Made by a program: the position numbers and the translations under genes. Source: Agapanthus africanus (taxonomy: Eukaryota > Streptophyta > Magnoliopsida > Asparagales > Amaryllidaceae). Taken from it: DNA of 64,000 bases. The notes under the pieces were generated by a model. That model was not told the origin of the DNA. It did not search any database and was given only the letters and a program-made list of their open reading frames with translations. The stretch covers positions 778,364,809 to 778,428,808 of the forward strand of contig CM057339.1 in the NCBI GenBank assembly GCA_030015575.1. The letters run 5' to 3'. Below are positions 22,770 through 33,775 of this stretch, one piece after another; position 1 is the first letter of the stretch; every line of letters begins with the position of its first letter.

Positions 22770-23896
22770 TCATTCAGGGTAAACCGGCTCCTGTAAGAAC
22801 AGGAGCTCCTCTGTTGGTTCGGCGCTAAGGTACGGTTTGCATCGGTGTCCGTTTACTTTGAAAATAGAACCGTCCTTTGGATTTTCCAAATCCAGAGCGC
22901 CCTGCGGATACACAGTCCGCACAAAATACGGCCCTTTCCAGCGAGATCTGAGCTTTCCAGGATGGAAGTGAAGTCGGGTGTCGTAAAGCAGTACCTGCTG
23001 ACCAGGTACGAAGTTTTGCGCAAAAGGTGTTTGTCATGAAACACCTTCGTTCGATTCTTAACGACGACCGCGTTGTCGTAAGCCTCATCCCTAAGCTCGT
23101 TCAGTTCGTTCAGTTCGTTCAGCTGCAGCTTCCGATGGCTGCCCGCGTCCTCAAGAGACAGATTCAGCTCCTTAATCGCCCAAAATGCGCGATGCTCGAT
23201 TTCGACAGGAAGGTGGCAGGCCTTTCCGTACACAAGCCGATAGGGAGACATGCCAAGGTCGGTCTTATAAGCAGTTCTAAATGCCCAAAGGGCATCAGTG
23301 AGTTTCAGAGACCAATCCTTACGGTTCTTGGAAACCGTCTTCTCCAATATCTGCTTGATTTGCCGATTTGAAACTTCGGCCTGCCCGCAGGTTTGGGGGT
23401 GGTAGGGCGTGGAAAGCTTATGATTAATGGAGTATTTCCGCATCAAGGCCTCGAAAGTCCTATTGCAGAAATGACTTCCATTGTCGCTAATGATCGCTCG
23501 GGGGTGCCCAAACCGGGAGAAAATGTTTTCTTTAAGGAACTTAACGACAACCTTGTTGTCGTTAGTCCGGCTGGGCACAGCCTCGACCCATTTAGAGACG
23601 TAATCAACAGCTAGAAGAATGTACAAGTTCCCAAAAGAGTTGGGGAACGGCCCCATGAAGTCTATCCCCCAAACATCGAAAATCTCTACAACCAAGATCG
23701 GTTGGAGCGGCATCTCGTTTCTCTGGGATATCCGGCCCATGTGTTGGCACCGGGAGCAAGTCTTGCAATATTCGTGAGCGTCTTTGAAAAGTTGTGGCCA
23801 GTAGAAACCACATTGCAAGATCTTCTCAGCTGTCTTTCTGGGCCCAAAATGCCCGCCACACGCTTGATCGTGGCAAAATGACAGCACACTCTTGAA
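22770..23896 (-). pseudogene. Athila integrase (separated by one stop, one frameshift)
   Basis: Continues the gag-pol frame directly after a TAA at 23897-23899. Zinc-binding HHCC: H in [13 protein letters not shown], then C-x2-C in CKTCSRC. The catalytic triad is D in GIDFMG, D in ISDNGSHF and E in CGQAEVSN (about 23380). A 9-bp triplication encodes repeated L-N-E (plus 23095-23120). A 1-bp deletion in the T-run at 23014-23017 shifts the frame, so the C-terminal DNA-binding part (about 22770-23013) lies in another frame and ends at a TGA at 22770-22772. The enzyme would insert the cDNA. Confidence 0.92.
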
Positions 23897-26800
23897 TTAC
23901 TCATCGGGGACACACCGACGAATAATCTGGTCGGGACAGTACTTGAACAAGTAGGGTTCGTCCCAGTAAAAGTGTTTTACTTGGGATAAGAAGCGAAGTC
24001 TGTCCTGACTCGACCATTCGGTCGGTAGTAATCCCGTGGCCAGATAGTTCACAATATCGGCGAACCAGGGTTCGCACGATACTGTCAAGAGTTGTTCATC
24101 CGGGAAAACGTCATTAATAGGAATTGGAAGCGAAGGCGAAGAAGGAAGTTGTGAGAGATGGTCGGCAACCACGTTTTCACATCCTCTTTTGTCCTTGATG
24201 ACAAGGTCAAACTCTTGAAGCAAGAGGATCCAACGTATTAACCGAGATTTGGCATCTTTCTTCGCAAAAAGATGTCGCAGAGCTGAATGGTTCGTGTAGA
24301 CAATGACTGGAGAGCCGATGAGGTAGGGCCTGAACTTTTCTAGAGCAAATACAACAGCTAAGAATTCCTTCTCAGTTGTTGTATAGTTAAGTTGGGCGTC
24401 GTTCAGGGTCCGGCTCGCGTAATAGATTACATGCGGCATCTTGTTGATGTGCTGTCCAAGGACAGCACCGATGGCAAAGTCGGATGCATCGCACATAATC
24501 TCGAATGGGTGCGTCCAGTCAGGAGAAGAGAGAACGGGAGCAGAAGTGAGTGAGCGTTTCAGTGACTCGAATGCAGTCACACAGCTCGAGTCGAAGTCAA
24601 AAGGCGTGTCCTTGGCCAGCAAAAGCGTCAAGGGCCTAGCAATCTTGCTAAAGTCCTTGATAAACCGTCTATAGAAACCGGCATGGCCAAGGAAGGCTCG
24701 GATATCTCTGACGCATCGGGGAGGAGGCAGATTGGAAATGACCTCAATCTTTGCTCTGTCAACCTCTATGCCATTTTGCGAGATGATATGTCCTAAGACA
24801 ATACCTTCGCGCACCATGAAGTGGCATTTCTCCCAGTTCAAAGTGAGATTCTTGTCCTTACACCGGGTAAGGACAGCGTCAAGATGCAGCAAACACTCGT
24901 CGAAGGAGTCGCCGAAGATGGAGAAGTCATCCATGAAAATCTCCAAAAATTTCTCCACCATGTCTGAGAAAATTCCCATCATACACCGCTGGAAGGTAGC
25001 GGGCGCATTGCATAACCCAAAGGGCATGCGTCGATATGCAAACGTGCCGAAAGGACAAGTGAAAGTGGTCTTATCCTGGTCTTTTTCGGCGATGGGAATT
25101 TGATTATAGCCAGAGTAGCCATCAAGAAAACAATAGTACTCATGTCCGGCCAATCGTTCCAGCATCTGGTCAATGAAAGGTAGCGGAAAGTGGTCTTTCC
25201 GCGTTGCGGCGTTGAGTTTTCTGTAATCAATGCAAACTCGCCACCCAGTTTGGGTGCGAGTAGGGATTAACTCATTCGCCTTGTTGGTTATGACCGTGAT
25301 GCCCGACTTCTTGGGGACAACATGAATGGGGCTAACCCACTGGCTATCAGAGATAGGGTAAATGATACCACTATCTAGACATTTGACGATCTCCTTCTTC
25401 ACAGCCTCCTTCATGACTGGATTAAGACGTCTTTGTGGATCCCGGGCTGGTTTGACATCATCCATCAGATGAATGTGATGCTCAACGATCAGGGGACTAA
25501 TCCCCTTGATGTCCGCCATGGACCAGCCAAAAGCTTGCCTGTTACTGTGCAAGACCGCGAGAAGGGCTTTCTCTTGCTCGGGAGCTAGAGAATCCGAAAT
25601 GATGACAGGGAGGGTCTCGTTCTCACCTAAGTAAGCATACTTAAGGTAAGACGGCAACGGCTTGAGTTCGAGCGTTGGAGGTGAAATGATGGAAGGCAAG
25701 ACTGGTGCAAAGGTCTCGAACTCAAAGGATTCCAGCAAAGGTTCAAAACGAGTGTAGGCAACCGAGTCGGATGGTTCAGGTAACTCATCCGGAAAGTCGA
25801 AAGATTCGAACTCGGGTTGTGCGCGGCTAAGATCGTTCGAGAACGTGAAACACTCGTATTCGTTATCGGGCGCAGAAACAGCAGCAGATTCGAAGAGAAA
25901 CGCACTAGTGGCGTCAAGATTATCGTGGTCAAACAGAAACTCCTCGAATTCACACTCTTCTGGTGTGATCTCCTGGATCGAGCAGACATCCAGTATATGA
26001 GCATTAGGTTCGGCGGGCTGATTCCCTAACCTAAAAATGTTGAGTTCAATCGTCATGTTTCCAAAAGAGAGGTTCATCGAACCATTGCGACAATTGATCA
26101 CAGCATTTGAGGTTGCGAGAAATGGTCGACCGAGTATCACCGGAATTTGATTCCGGGGGTTAGCTACAGCCTGTGTATCTAATACAATGAAGTCAACGGG
26201 GAATATGAAGTCCCCGACTCTTATCAACACATCCTCTAGCTCACCTCTAGGATGGGTGATCGATCGGTCGGCCATTTGGAGAGTGCAGTGTGTGGGTTTC
26301 AACTCTCCGACGCCTAATTGCTCGTATACTGAATACGGAAGCAGGTTAACACTGGCACCAAGATCTAATAGTGCGCGGTTGATGTTCTTATCCCTAATGG
26401 TAATTGAAATCGTAGGACAGCCAGGGTCCTTCCGTTTTTGTGGTAAAGATTGGGTAAGGGCATCACTCACAGCACTAGCCAAGAAAACTTTCTTGGGTAC
26501 CTGAGACTTCCTCTTTTTCGTGCACAAGTCCTTTAAGATTTTCGCGTAGGACGGGACTTGTTGGACAGCATCTAAAAGAGGAATATTAATGTTAACCTGC
26601 TTGAATAACTCCAGAATCTTCTCCATTTGAGGATGTTGTTTATTAGAACTCAACCGGTTTGGAAATGGAACATTTTGAAAATTGGTTGAGTCTAATGCTG
26701 GAGGAGGAGATTTTGGAGTTGGAACAGATCCCAGAATAGGTGTTTTCGTGGAGTGAGAAGTGGGTCCGTTCAGAGCAGAAGAAGAGGAAGGAGAGCCTGT

Positions 26801-28678
26801 TGAAGAACGGAGAATAGGCTCGGAAGACGAAGAAGAAGAAGGAGAAGAAGAAGAAGAAGAAGCGGCGGCCAGGGTGTCATCGTTGATTCGCTTGCCAATG
26901 TTGTTTTGCTGCATCCTTCCCGATCTCAGTGTAGTCACGGCACTCACATTATGGTTTTGTTGTTCAAGAGCAACATGTGCATTATGTGGGTGACCGGGAT
27001 TTGGAAGTGGCTGGGACGGGAGCTTCCCCTTCTCTCGCTCGCTCAAGGCCGCGTTCAGCTGTGCAATCTGGGCCTCGATGGTCTTGATGCTCTGCCCGTG
27101 TGCGGCGGTGTGTTGCACTAAAGATTGGATCGAAGACTGGATGTTGGCGGTGGATTGAGTCGATTGTTTAACAAACGCCTCCAGACTTCGCTCGAGCGAG
27201 GAAACCTTATCGTTGTTTGACGGAACAAAGTTGTTGTTTGGTGGAAAAGAATTGTTTGGTGCAAAGTTGTTCGTCTGATTTTGGTAAGGTTGGGGTTGGA
27301 AGGGCTGCTGATATGGATGTGGAGTTTGTTGTTGCGCTTGTTGTTGCGGCGGAGGGGCCCTTTGGAAATTGTTGCCCTGGAATTGATTCTGATTCTGATT
27401 CCAGGCGAAATTGGGGTGGTTCCTCCAACCGGGATTGTAGGTGGAAGAGTATGGATCATTCCTCGGTCTTTGCTGGAAGGCAGCATTAACCTGATCCTGT
27501 CCTTGCGAGGGTGGATTGTAAGGACACTCTTCGGTCAAGTGGGAAGGATCAGAACAACAGGCGCAGATGGTACGAAGGGGGAGAACAGGGGCAGGAGCAG
27601 GAGCAGAAAATTTGCTCTCTATCGCTTCAAGCTTTCGTGTTATCGCAGCCATTTCAGCTTTCATCGCAATAGAGACGTCTAGTTGGTGGATTCCTACCCT
27701 AGACTGACCGGTAGAAGTGGAGGTAGAAGAAGAAGAAGTCGGTCTGGTGCTCTCCCACTGTAGCGTTTGCTCCGCAAGATCGTCAAAGAACTGCCATGCT
27801 TCCTCGTCAGATTTCGATAGGAAGTGGCCCTGACAGATGGTTTCCAGCAACTGCTTCGTTGCTGGGTTCAGTCCCTCGTATAAGGTTTGGCAGAGCTGCC
27901 ATTTCTCTATACCGTGGTGAGGACACTGAACAAGAAGGTCTTTGTACCGGTCAAAGCACTTCCAGAAGGGTTCAGAAGGAAGCTGGGAGAATTGGTTGAT
28001 TTCATTTCGAATTCTTGCGGTCTTATGATTTGGATAGAATTTTTTCAGAAACGCTTTAACAAACTCGTCCCAGCTGGTGATTGAGTGGGAAGCGGTGCTA
28101 TACAGCCATTTTTCAGCAAGATCGCATAAAGTGAACGGAATGACCCGTAGGCGTATAGCATCGTCCGACAGCTGGGTGGTTTTCATCATGGCACAGACAT
28201 TTTGAAATTTATTGATGAAGATATAGGCATCTTCAGTTTCAAGCCCATGAAAACGTGGAAGCATGTTGATGAAATGGGGCTTAATTTCAAAGTTGTCCCC
28301 ATTGGCCGGAGGAAGAGAAAGGCAGGTGGGAAGTGCAGAACGGGTGGGGTAGAAACGATCCTGGAGCGCAATTCGCTGCGGCGCTACAACAGGCGGAGGT
28401 GGTGGAAGATTGGTCTCCGTAGGGGGTGGAGCCAATCCAGCGGTGGTCAAAGAGATGTTCGGATTAAATCCTGACATCGCGGAAGAAGAGGTTGGTGAAG
28501 GTGAAGGTGAAGGTGAAGATGTATGAACAGAATTCCGGTCAACGTCGGAGTTGGCCGGCAAAGGAAGGGGTGAAAGAGGAGTGGACGGAGTATCGACTTC
28601 GGAGTCGATCGCGTAGTCGGTCGCGACTAACGTAACGCGGACTAGACGGGCGCTAGTGTCCCGAGTCCAAGCGGACAT
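23897..28678 (-). CDS. gag-pol: Athila Gag-protease-RT-RNase H polyprotein (1,593 residues)
   Basis: One open frame from ATG 28678 to TAA 23897. Gag domain about residues 95-330 (LPRFHGLETEDAYIFI, FPFTLCDLAEKWL-like, CPHHGI). CCHC zinc knuckle C-x2-C-x4-H-x4-C near residues 370-384. A Q/N/P-rich linker and Ser-rich tract follow. The protease active site is L-D-L-G-A-S near residue 773, in the D-L-G-A form usual for Athila. RT has WRVCIDYRKLN (about 1147) and box F-M-D-D at 24926-24937. RNase H has the DAS Asp (about 1396) and the TEKE Glu, but the third position reads Y-T-N-H (24290-24292) where Y-T-D-H is usual. The stop that ends it lies in the integrase zinc region, at a site where relatives have an acidic residue. 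Confidence 0.95.
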   Translation of the reverse strand: MSAWTRDTSARLVRVTLVATDYAIDSEVDTPSTPLSPLPLPANSDVDRNSVHTSSPSPSPSPTSSSAMSGFNPNISLTTAGLAPPPTETNLPPPPPVVAPQRIALQDRFYPTRSALPTCLSLPPANGDNFEIKPHFINMLPRFHGLETEDAYIFINKFQNVCAMMKTTQLSDDAIRLRVIPFTLCDLAEKWLYSTASHSITSWDEFVKAFLKKFYPNHKTARIRNEINQFSQLPSEPFWKCFDRYKDLLVQCPHHGIEKWQLCQTLYEGLNPATKQLLETICQGHFLSKSDEEAWQFFDDLAEQTLQWESTRPTSSSSTSTSTGQSRVGIHQLDVSIAMKAEMAAITRKLEAIESKFSAPAPAPVLPLRTICACCSDPSHLTEECPYNPPSQGQDQVNAAFQQRPRNDPYSSTYNPGWRNHPNFAWNQNQNQFQGNNFQRAPPPQQQAQQQTPHPYQQPFQPQPYQNQTNNFAPNNSFPPNNNFVPSNNDKVSSLERSLEAFVKQSTQSTANIQSSIQSLVQHTAAHGQSIKTIEAQIAQLNAALSEREKGKLPSQPLPNPGHPHNAHVALEQQNHNVSAVTTLRSGRMQQNNIGKRINDDTLAAASSSSSSPSSSSSSEPILRSSTGSPSSSSALNGPTSHSTKTPILGSVPTPKSPPPALDSTNFQNVPFPNRLSSNKQHPQMEKILELFKQVNINIPLLDAVQQVPSYAKILKDLCTKKRKSQVPKKVFLASAVSDALTQSLPQKRKDPGCPTISITIRDKNINRALLDLGASVNLLPYSVYEQLGVGELKPTHCTLQMADRSITHPRGELEDVLIRVGDFIFPVDFIVLDTQAVANPRNQIPVILGRPFLATSNAVINCRNGSMNLSFGNMTIELNIFRLGNQPAEPNAHILDVCSIQEITPEECEFEEFLFDHDNLDATSAFLFESAAVSAPDNEYECFTFSNDLSRAQPEFESFDFPDELPEPSDSVAYTRFEPLLESFEFETFAPVLPSIISPPTLELKPLPSYLKYAYLGENETLPVIISDSLAPEQEKALLAVLHSNRQAFGWSMADIKGISPLIVEHHIHLMDDVKPARDPQRRLNPVMKEAVKKEIVKCLDSGIIYPISDSQWVSPIHVVPKKSGITVITNKANELIPTRTQTGWRVCIDYRKLNAATRKDHFPLPFIDQMLERLAGHEYYCFLDGYSGYNQIPIAEKDQDKTTFTCPFGTFAYRRMPFGLCNAPATFQRCMMGIFSDMVEKFLEIFMDDFSIFGDSFDECLLHLDAVLTRCKDKNLTLNWEKCHFMVREGIVLGHIISQNGIEVDRAKIEVISNLPPPRCVRDIRAFLGHAGFYRRFIKDFSKIARPLTLLLAKDTPFDFDSSCVTAFESLKRSLTSAPVLSSPDWTHPFEIMCDASDFAIGAVLGQHINKMPHVIYYASRTLNDAQLNYTTTEKEFLAVVFALEKFRPYLIGSPVIVYTNHSALRHLFAKKDAKSRLIRWILLLQEFDLVIKDKRGCENVVADHLSQLPSSPSLPIPINDVFPDEQLLTVSCEPWFADIVNYLATGLLPTEWSSQDRLRFLSQVKHFYWDEPYLFKYCPDQIIRRCVPDE

Positions 28679-29928
28679 ACACTAAACGAGTTTAGTATAG
28701 TCAAAGCGGAGAAGGTGCGGGTAAGAAAACGTCAATGGAGAAAGGCGATGGGTGGTGTGTGAAAATGGATTTGGCGACAAAAAGGGCAAGTTTTTATAAA
28801 AGTTTTTGATTTTTTTTTTTATAGAAAGAGATTTACAGAAGTATGTACGGAAATACGGCTTAAGCAATCACAAACAAGATATGCACAATCACACCTAGAT
28901 CTACGGTCGCCTAGGTCTACTAGACCTGCTCCTGAACTTGATTTTCGAAGTTAAACAGTGTCGAGAAACAGGCTTAAAAATACACCGACCACGGGGCCAG
29001 GTAAGTGCAGAGATAAGGGGAGGTTGTCCAACGCTTTCGCGAAGTTCCTTAATTAAATAACCCTTTCTCTTTCGGCGGTTGCGCCTTTAACACTTTCCTA
29101 GACACCCCGTAATCAATATACGGTTAAGCGAGGTTCTAAACAAGGTTTATCTTCTCCTAATGAGCGCGAAGTCCTTAGGGCTGAAGTCTAGTATTTTTTT
29201 AATTTACAATGGACAATGCATATGCTTTAGTGATTTTTGGAGTCCTGGGAAGGGTGATGAAATCCCCACCCAATCTGGATTGGTTTCAAGCCCCTTAAGT
29301 CCGTATTAAAGAATGCAAAACAGTAACAAATCAACTGCAAACAATTTTTATTTGCGGCGCAAAGAATCCTGCACAAGAACAGTTTATTGGAAGGGGGAGA
29401 AGAATTTGCGCAAAGAAGCCTGCAGAAAACACAATTCAGTGGAGTTCAGGGAAGTGGAGAGAGGCAGGGGGACTTACCCAGAAAAAATGGCAGCCCAAAG
29501 GCTCCAAGTGGGCGCGGTTCCGCGGCAATAAGGCCTTAATGCCGCGGTTCCGCGGCGGAAGTGAGGATTTGATGATTCACTTTTCTGGTGTGGGCTGTGT
29601 TTGGTGTCCTCTGCTTGTCTTGATGTATGGAATTCTGATATGCTCACTGTATCTGCTCCAGATTTTTACAGTAGACCGGATTCTTCGTTTTTTGTCCGTC
29701 GCGGTGTAGCCGCGAACTGTGGGTCTATCTTCCCACGTCTTTGGCACTGTACTTGAACTCCGTATTTCCAACGTCTTTGGCGTCGATCTTGAGCTTCGTA
29801 TTTCCTGCACACTTGCACAAAAACTAATCAAGAATAACAAGATGGTTTCTTTTTACAAAGTATATTTTTTTTCGTTTTTTTTTACTTACAAATTAACCCG
29901 AAATTTCACAAAGAAACAAACTACCGTC
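28679..29928 (-). other. Athila 5' leader
   Basis: 1.25 kb between primer site and gag, with no supported gene. AT-rich, with one GC-rich island (about 29508-29555) holding two CCGCGGTTCCGCGG-like palindromes around AATAAGGCCTTAAT. Confidence 0.7.
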
Positions 29929-29946
29929 TCCCCGGCAACGGCGCCA
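29929..29946 (-). other. Athila primer-binding site (tRNA-Asp type)
   Basis: Minus strand TGGCGCCGTTGCCGGGGA, two bases inside the 5' LTR. This is the sequence widely reported as the Athila primer site. Confidence 0.92.
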
Positions 29947-29948
29947 TT

Positions 29949-31522
29949 TGATTGTTAGGATAAGTGCGTGTTCAAGTTCTAGTTTAAATACCGCAATCAA
30001 GACGGTTTCGCTTGTAGCTAGCCGGTTGAGTACGGGTCGTCCGCAGGGAGATGGGAGTCTTTTTCAAAGTGTTTTAACGAGTTAAGTCCAGTTGTTCAGA
30101 TTTTGTTGTGGTTATCTAAGTGTTAAGTTGATATTTAAAGAGAGCTTGTTAGGGTGAGGATTAGGTTAGTTTAAGTTAGGAGTCTCCACATCTTTCGTTG
30201 CCCCACTTAATATCGGTGTTACGGTAATCGGCAACAACGGGGATTAGCACGACTAGGAAGGTACTTGCGAGTATAAGCTAGGCTTTCCAACGCATAGTCC
30301 TTCCTTTTGGTGCTTGTCCGTCCGTTCTTGGCTCTTATCCATAACCTCCGGTTAATTCAACCACAACCGGTCTCACTACGGAATCACCGCTATCATGTAG
30401 GATAGGGTGCCGTAAGGAGCGGATTGTGGTTCAATTAACGGGAGTCGATTTAAGTTGTTGGGCAAGGAAAGAGTGAGAGAGATTTCCTTCTCTCAAACTT
30501 CCCTTATCCTACCCTAACAAGTATAAAACTACTCACACTTCATGATAAGGAAAAACAAAACAAAACAAAGAGGAAGATAGAGAGAAGGAGATTAGAAGTA
30601 TACGACTAACTATTTGCGACCTCACCTTGGCGAGGATCGAGCGTAAGTATCATTGTCATATGAAGGATAAAGGAAAATAGGGAAAAAAGAAACAATCAAA
30701 CAAATAACAACAACTACTTAACAATTAAAATTACAATACATTACAACAAGTAAAAGAAAGAGACAAGCATGATAAAAATTGGTCTTCTTTATTCATCACT
30801 CTTCACTCAAAAGCTCACTACAAGTTTGATTGGAGAAGAGGTGAGAAGAGGAAGAAGAACAAGACTAAAACTAGGCAAAAAATGAGAATACAAAATTGGA
30901 CCCTTCCTTCACAAAATTCTGGACTATTTATAGGCCAAGAAATGAAACCCTAGGGCAACCACCAGAACCCTGACGAAATGACCAAACTGCCCCTGAAAAG
31001 ACTCTGCCTGAACTCCCTGTACGGCCGCGGATCCGCCGCCTATAGCCCCCTATGGCCGCGGATCCGCGCCCCTACTGTAGGCTTAGGTTGTGGGCTTCTA
31101 TGGTTTTTCCTGATCTCCTGTCCCCTCTTGTCTGGTGTGGGTATTTTCTGATAATTCATTCCTATTTCTTCCAGAATTTCTATTGAGCAAGGGTGGACTT
31201 TTTTGTGGATGATTGCCTCGAGCTCCGCGTAGATCTCTTTGGATTTTGTGCTACCATTGAGCCTTGTGCATGAGAATGACATTGAGTTGACACTTTGTCT
31301 TTCTAAACTGGTATCTGGCAACATACGGATGAAGAGCGGAGACCGTGTTTTATCTGTGGTTGGCAGGAACCGGATTTTGTCGTGTTTTTCATGAGTTTCT
31401 CCGTTTGAGAACCGGGAACCTGTATCCTGCAATTGACTAGCAAACACGGCTCAAGAGTATCTACCGATATGCAATGTGATAAAAATTGGGCGGTATGAAA
31501 ATGCAAAAATCTGATATGAACA
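29949..31522 (-). repeat. 5' LTR of the Athila element (1,574 bp)
   Basis: Paired with 19513-21086. Differences seen include G/A at about 30098 in the CCGGTTG/CCAGTTG word, TCTT/GCTT near 30145, and three between 30600 and 30690. The TATA box is at 30924-30933. Confidence 0.97.
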
Positions 31523-31527
31523 GCGAC
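31523..31527. other. Target-site duplication of the Athila element, right copy (GCGAC)
   Basis: Exact repeat of 19508-19512; after it the RNase H frame of B resumes. Confidence 0.95.
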
Positions 31528-32325
31528 TCGCTAAATGGGCCCTGCTCTTGATGGAGTTCTCGATAACTTATCGACCTCTTAAGGCAGTGAAAGGCCAGGC
31601 CATCGCCGACTTCCTCGCTGAGCATCCGATACCGGCTGATTCTCCTTTGAACTGCGAATTGCCAGACGAACATGCGTTTGACACGATCGACGGAAGTAAT
31701 ACTTGATGGGAACTTTATTTTGATGGAGCGTCTTCCATGAAGAATCGCAAATAGAACACCCCCATAATCAGATCAAGGGTAGGCCTCATTTTCGTTACTC
31801 CACAAGGAGGGAAAATGCGTTTTGCCTTCTTCTTAACAGAGCCGAGGACGAACAATGAAGCCGAGTATGAAGCTTTGATAGCAGGTCTCGAGATCACCAT
31901 CGACATGGGAATTGAAAACCTCCTCATATACGGAGACTCCCAACTGGTCGTTAGTCAAGTAAACGGCGACTATCAAATGTGCAAACCAGAGCTGGTAAAG
32001 TACGGCGAGAGGGTAAAACAACTGCTGACCCAAATATCTTCCTACACCTTGGAAAGCATACCGCGTGCAGAAAATAGCAAAGCGGATGCATTAGCCAAGC
32101 TTTCTAAAGAACCGGCCGATGAGAACCTCGATGACGTGAGAATCATTATGCAAAGCCGTCGGGTTCTTGCACCGGCAGAAATATCTCCGGAGTTATCCGA
32201 AGAAAAAGAAGCAACCGAGCAGACGGCCCTGCAAATAAAAGACCAGGAAAAGGCTGAGGATTGGAGAGAAATCTTTATAGACTACTTCAAATCCCGCCGA
32301 ACGCCCGAAGATGCGTCCTCAAGAC
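31528..32325 (+). pseudogene. RNase H C-terminus and second (archaeal-type) RNase H of element B
   Basis: LAKWALLLMEFSITYRPLK ends the first RNase H. A second RNase H fold follows: W-E-L-Y-F-D-G-A-S (31709-31735, first Asp), NNEAEYEALIAGL (31853-31890, Glu), Y-G-D-S-Q-L-V-V-S-Q (31929-31958, Asp) and NSKADALAKL (32074-32103, Asp). This dual arrangement is diagnostic of the Tat lineage. The domain itself looks complete, but stops at about 31706 and 31752 precede or interrupt it. It is thought to supply the working RNase H, the first copy being degenerate. Confidence 0.9.
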
Positions 32326-33525
32326 ATCAGCTTATGAAAAGAGCTCTGTCTTTTGCCTTCGTCAATGATACTCTATACAAGAGGTCATTTGATTCTCTGT
32401 GGTTAAGATGCCTGGGACCTGAAGAAGCAAAGAGAGTCGTTCAAGAAACTCACGACGGACTCTGCGGTTCTCACCAAGCCGGCCTGATGATGAAGTTGAA
32501 GATCAAACGGATGGGTTATTATTGGCCCACGATGATCCATGACTGCCTCGAATATGCGAAGCAATGCCACTCGTGCCAGATTCATGGGGACTTTATCCAT
32601 CAACATCCAAATCCACTACACCCGACAGTGACTAGCTGGTCGTTTGAAATGCGGGGAACTGATATAATCGGCCCCATCGAACCTGCATCCTCCAGAGGAC
32701 ATCGATTCATTTTGGCGACAACTGATTACTTCTCCAAATGGGCAGAAGCAGTACCGCTGAGGCAAGTGAAAACGGAGAATATCCTCCATTTCTTCAAGAC
32801 ACACGTCATTTATCGGTTTGGAACTCAGCGACGGATCATCTCTGATAACGGGCCAGCCTACAGAAGCCACAAGATCAGCCGCTTCGCACAACAGCACAAC
32901 ATAGACCGGAGATACTCCTCGGTTTATAATCCCCGAGCTAACGGTCTAGCTGAGGCTTTCAACAAGACCTTGACGAAGATCGTGAAGAAGACGGTGTCCC
33001 GAAATAAGTTGGACTGGTACGAGAGACTGCATGAAGCTCCTTGGGCATATTGAACTACGTTCAAGATGGCCACGAACACCACCCCATACGCATTGGTATT
33101 CGGTACAGAAGCAGTACTCCCCCTTGAGATAGAATTACCCTCTCTACTAGTGGCAGTCCATTACGAGCTAACGGACGAAGAGAATCCTCACCTTCGGCTT
33201 GAGGAGCTCGATGCCTTTGATGAAACCCGGCTCAAAGCGCAACAGAATCTGGAGGCTTATAAAGCAAAGATGACGCGCTCTTACGAAAGATTGACCAGGC
33301 CGAGGACATTCCGCCAAGGCGAACTCATACTAGTGGTCAAAAGACCTATGATCCCCAATCGCGCCAAGCGGGGAAATTCGAGCCGAACTATGAAGGCCCG
33401 TACATCATAGACAAGGTCTACCAGTGTGGTGCCTATCTACTCATGGACATGCATGGTGAAAGACCCTTCAGGCCAATAAACGGTCGCTTCTTGTTGACGA
33501 GTCATGGCCTAGGTCAATGATAGAT
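32326..33525 (+). pseudogene. Integrase of Tat element B
   Basis: HHCC zinc region: H-x3..H in THDGLCGSHQAG (about 32447-32482) and C-x2-C in CHSCQ. Catalytic Asp in GTDIIGP (about 32659), Asp in ISDNGPAY (about 32840), Glu in NGLAEAFN (about 32952). The frame is stopped at 33051-33053 (CGA to TGA relative to A) and shifts once more near 33370 by a 1-bp deletion. The C-terminal RQGELILVVKRP segment matches the usual chromatin/DNA-binding tail. The last residues before the pol stop are deleted relative to A (about 33492). Confidence 0.9.
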
Positions 33526-33775
33526 GACGACGACTATGTCCGCTCGCTATCTTCCAAAGCCCAAACTCTATAAGTAGTAACCGGCTTTCTTTTCTTGGAC
33601 CAAAATGTCCTTAAACTAACAATGGACCGAAACGTCCTTAAACTAACAGCGGACCGAAATGTCCTTAAACTAACAACGGACCGAAATGTCCTTAAACTAG
33701 CAACGGGCCACTATGTCCTAATACTAGCTGTTGACCGAGATGTCGATAAACTACGGTGGATTGCAGCATCCCAAA
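33526..33775 (+). repeat. 27-bp minisatellite after pol of B
   Basis: From 33597, tandem 27-bp units with the core GACCGAAATGTCCTTAAACT, about seven copies, the last ones diverged. A frame of nine-residue units stays open. The same type of array follows pol in element A (53186-53405), and the related 24-bp word occurs in the LTRs. Confidence 0.88.

Larger units (their letters stand above)
19513..31522 (-). mobile_element. Athila-type Ty3/gypsy retrotransposon, nearly intact, young
   Basis: Minus-strand element of 12,010 bp. LTRs 29949-31522 (5') and 19513-21086 (3'), both 1,574 bp, both TG...CA, with 5-bp duplications GCGAC. The primer site just inside the 5' LTR (29929-29946) reads TGGCGCCGTTGCCGGGGA on the minus strand, the tRNA-Asp-type site typical of Athila. 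A long gag-pol frame (28678-22770) has one nonsense codon and one 1-bp deletion. There is no recognisable env-like frame between pol and the 3' LTR. I count about 11 LTR differences by eye (about 0.7%), so insertion is recent. Confidence 0.96.

Noticed and set aside
26760-26993. Acidic Glu-rich plus-strand frame
   Set aside because: It is the antisense shadow of the Ser-rich tract in the Athila Gag linker.
29929-29946. tRNA gene
   Set aside because: Only the 3'-end complement is present; it is the primer-binding site.
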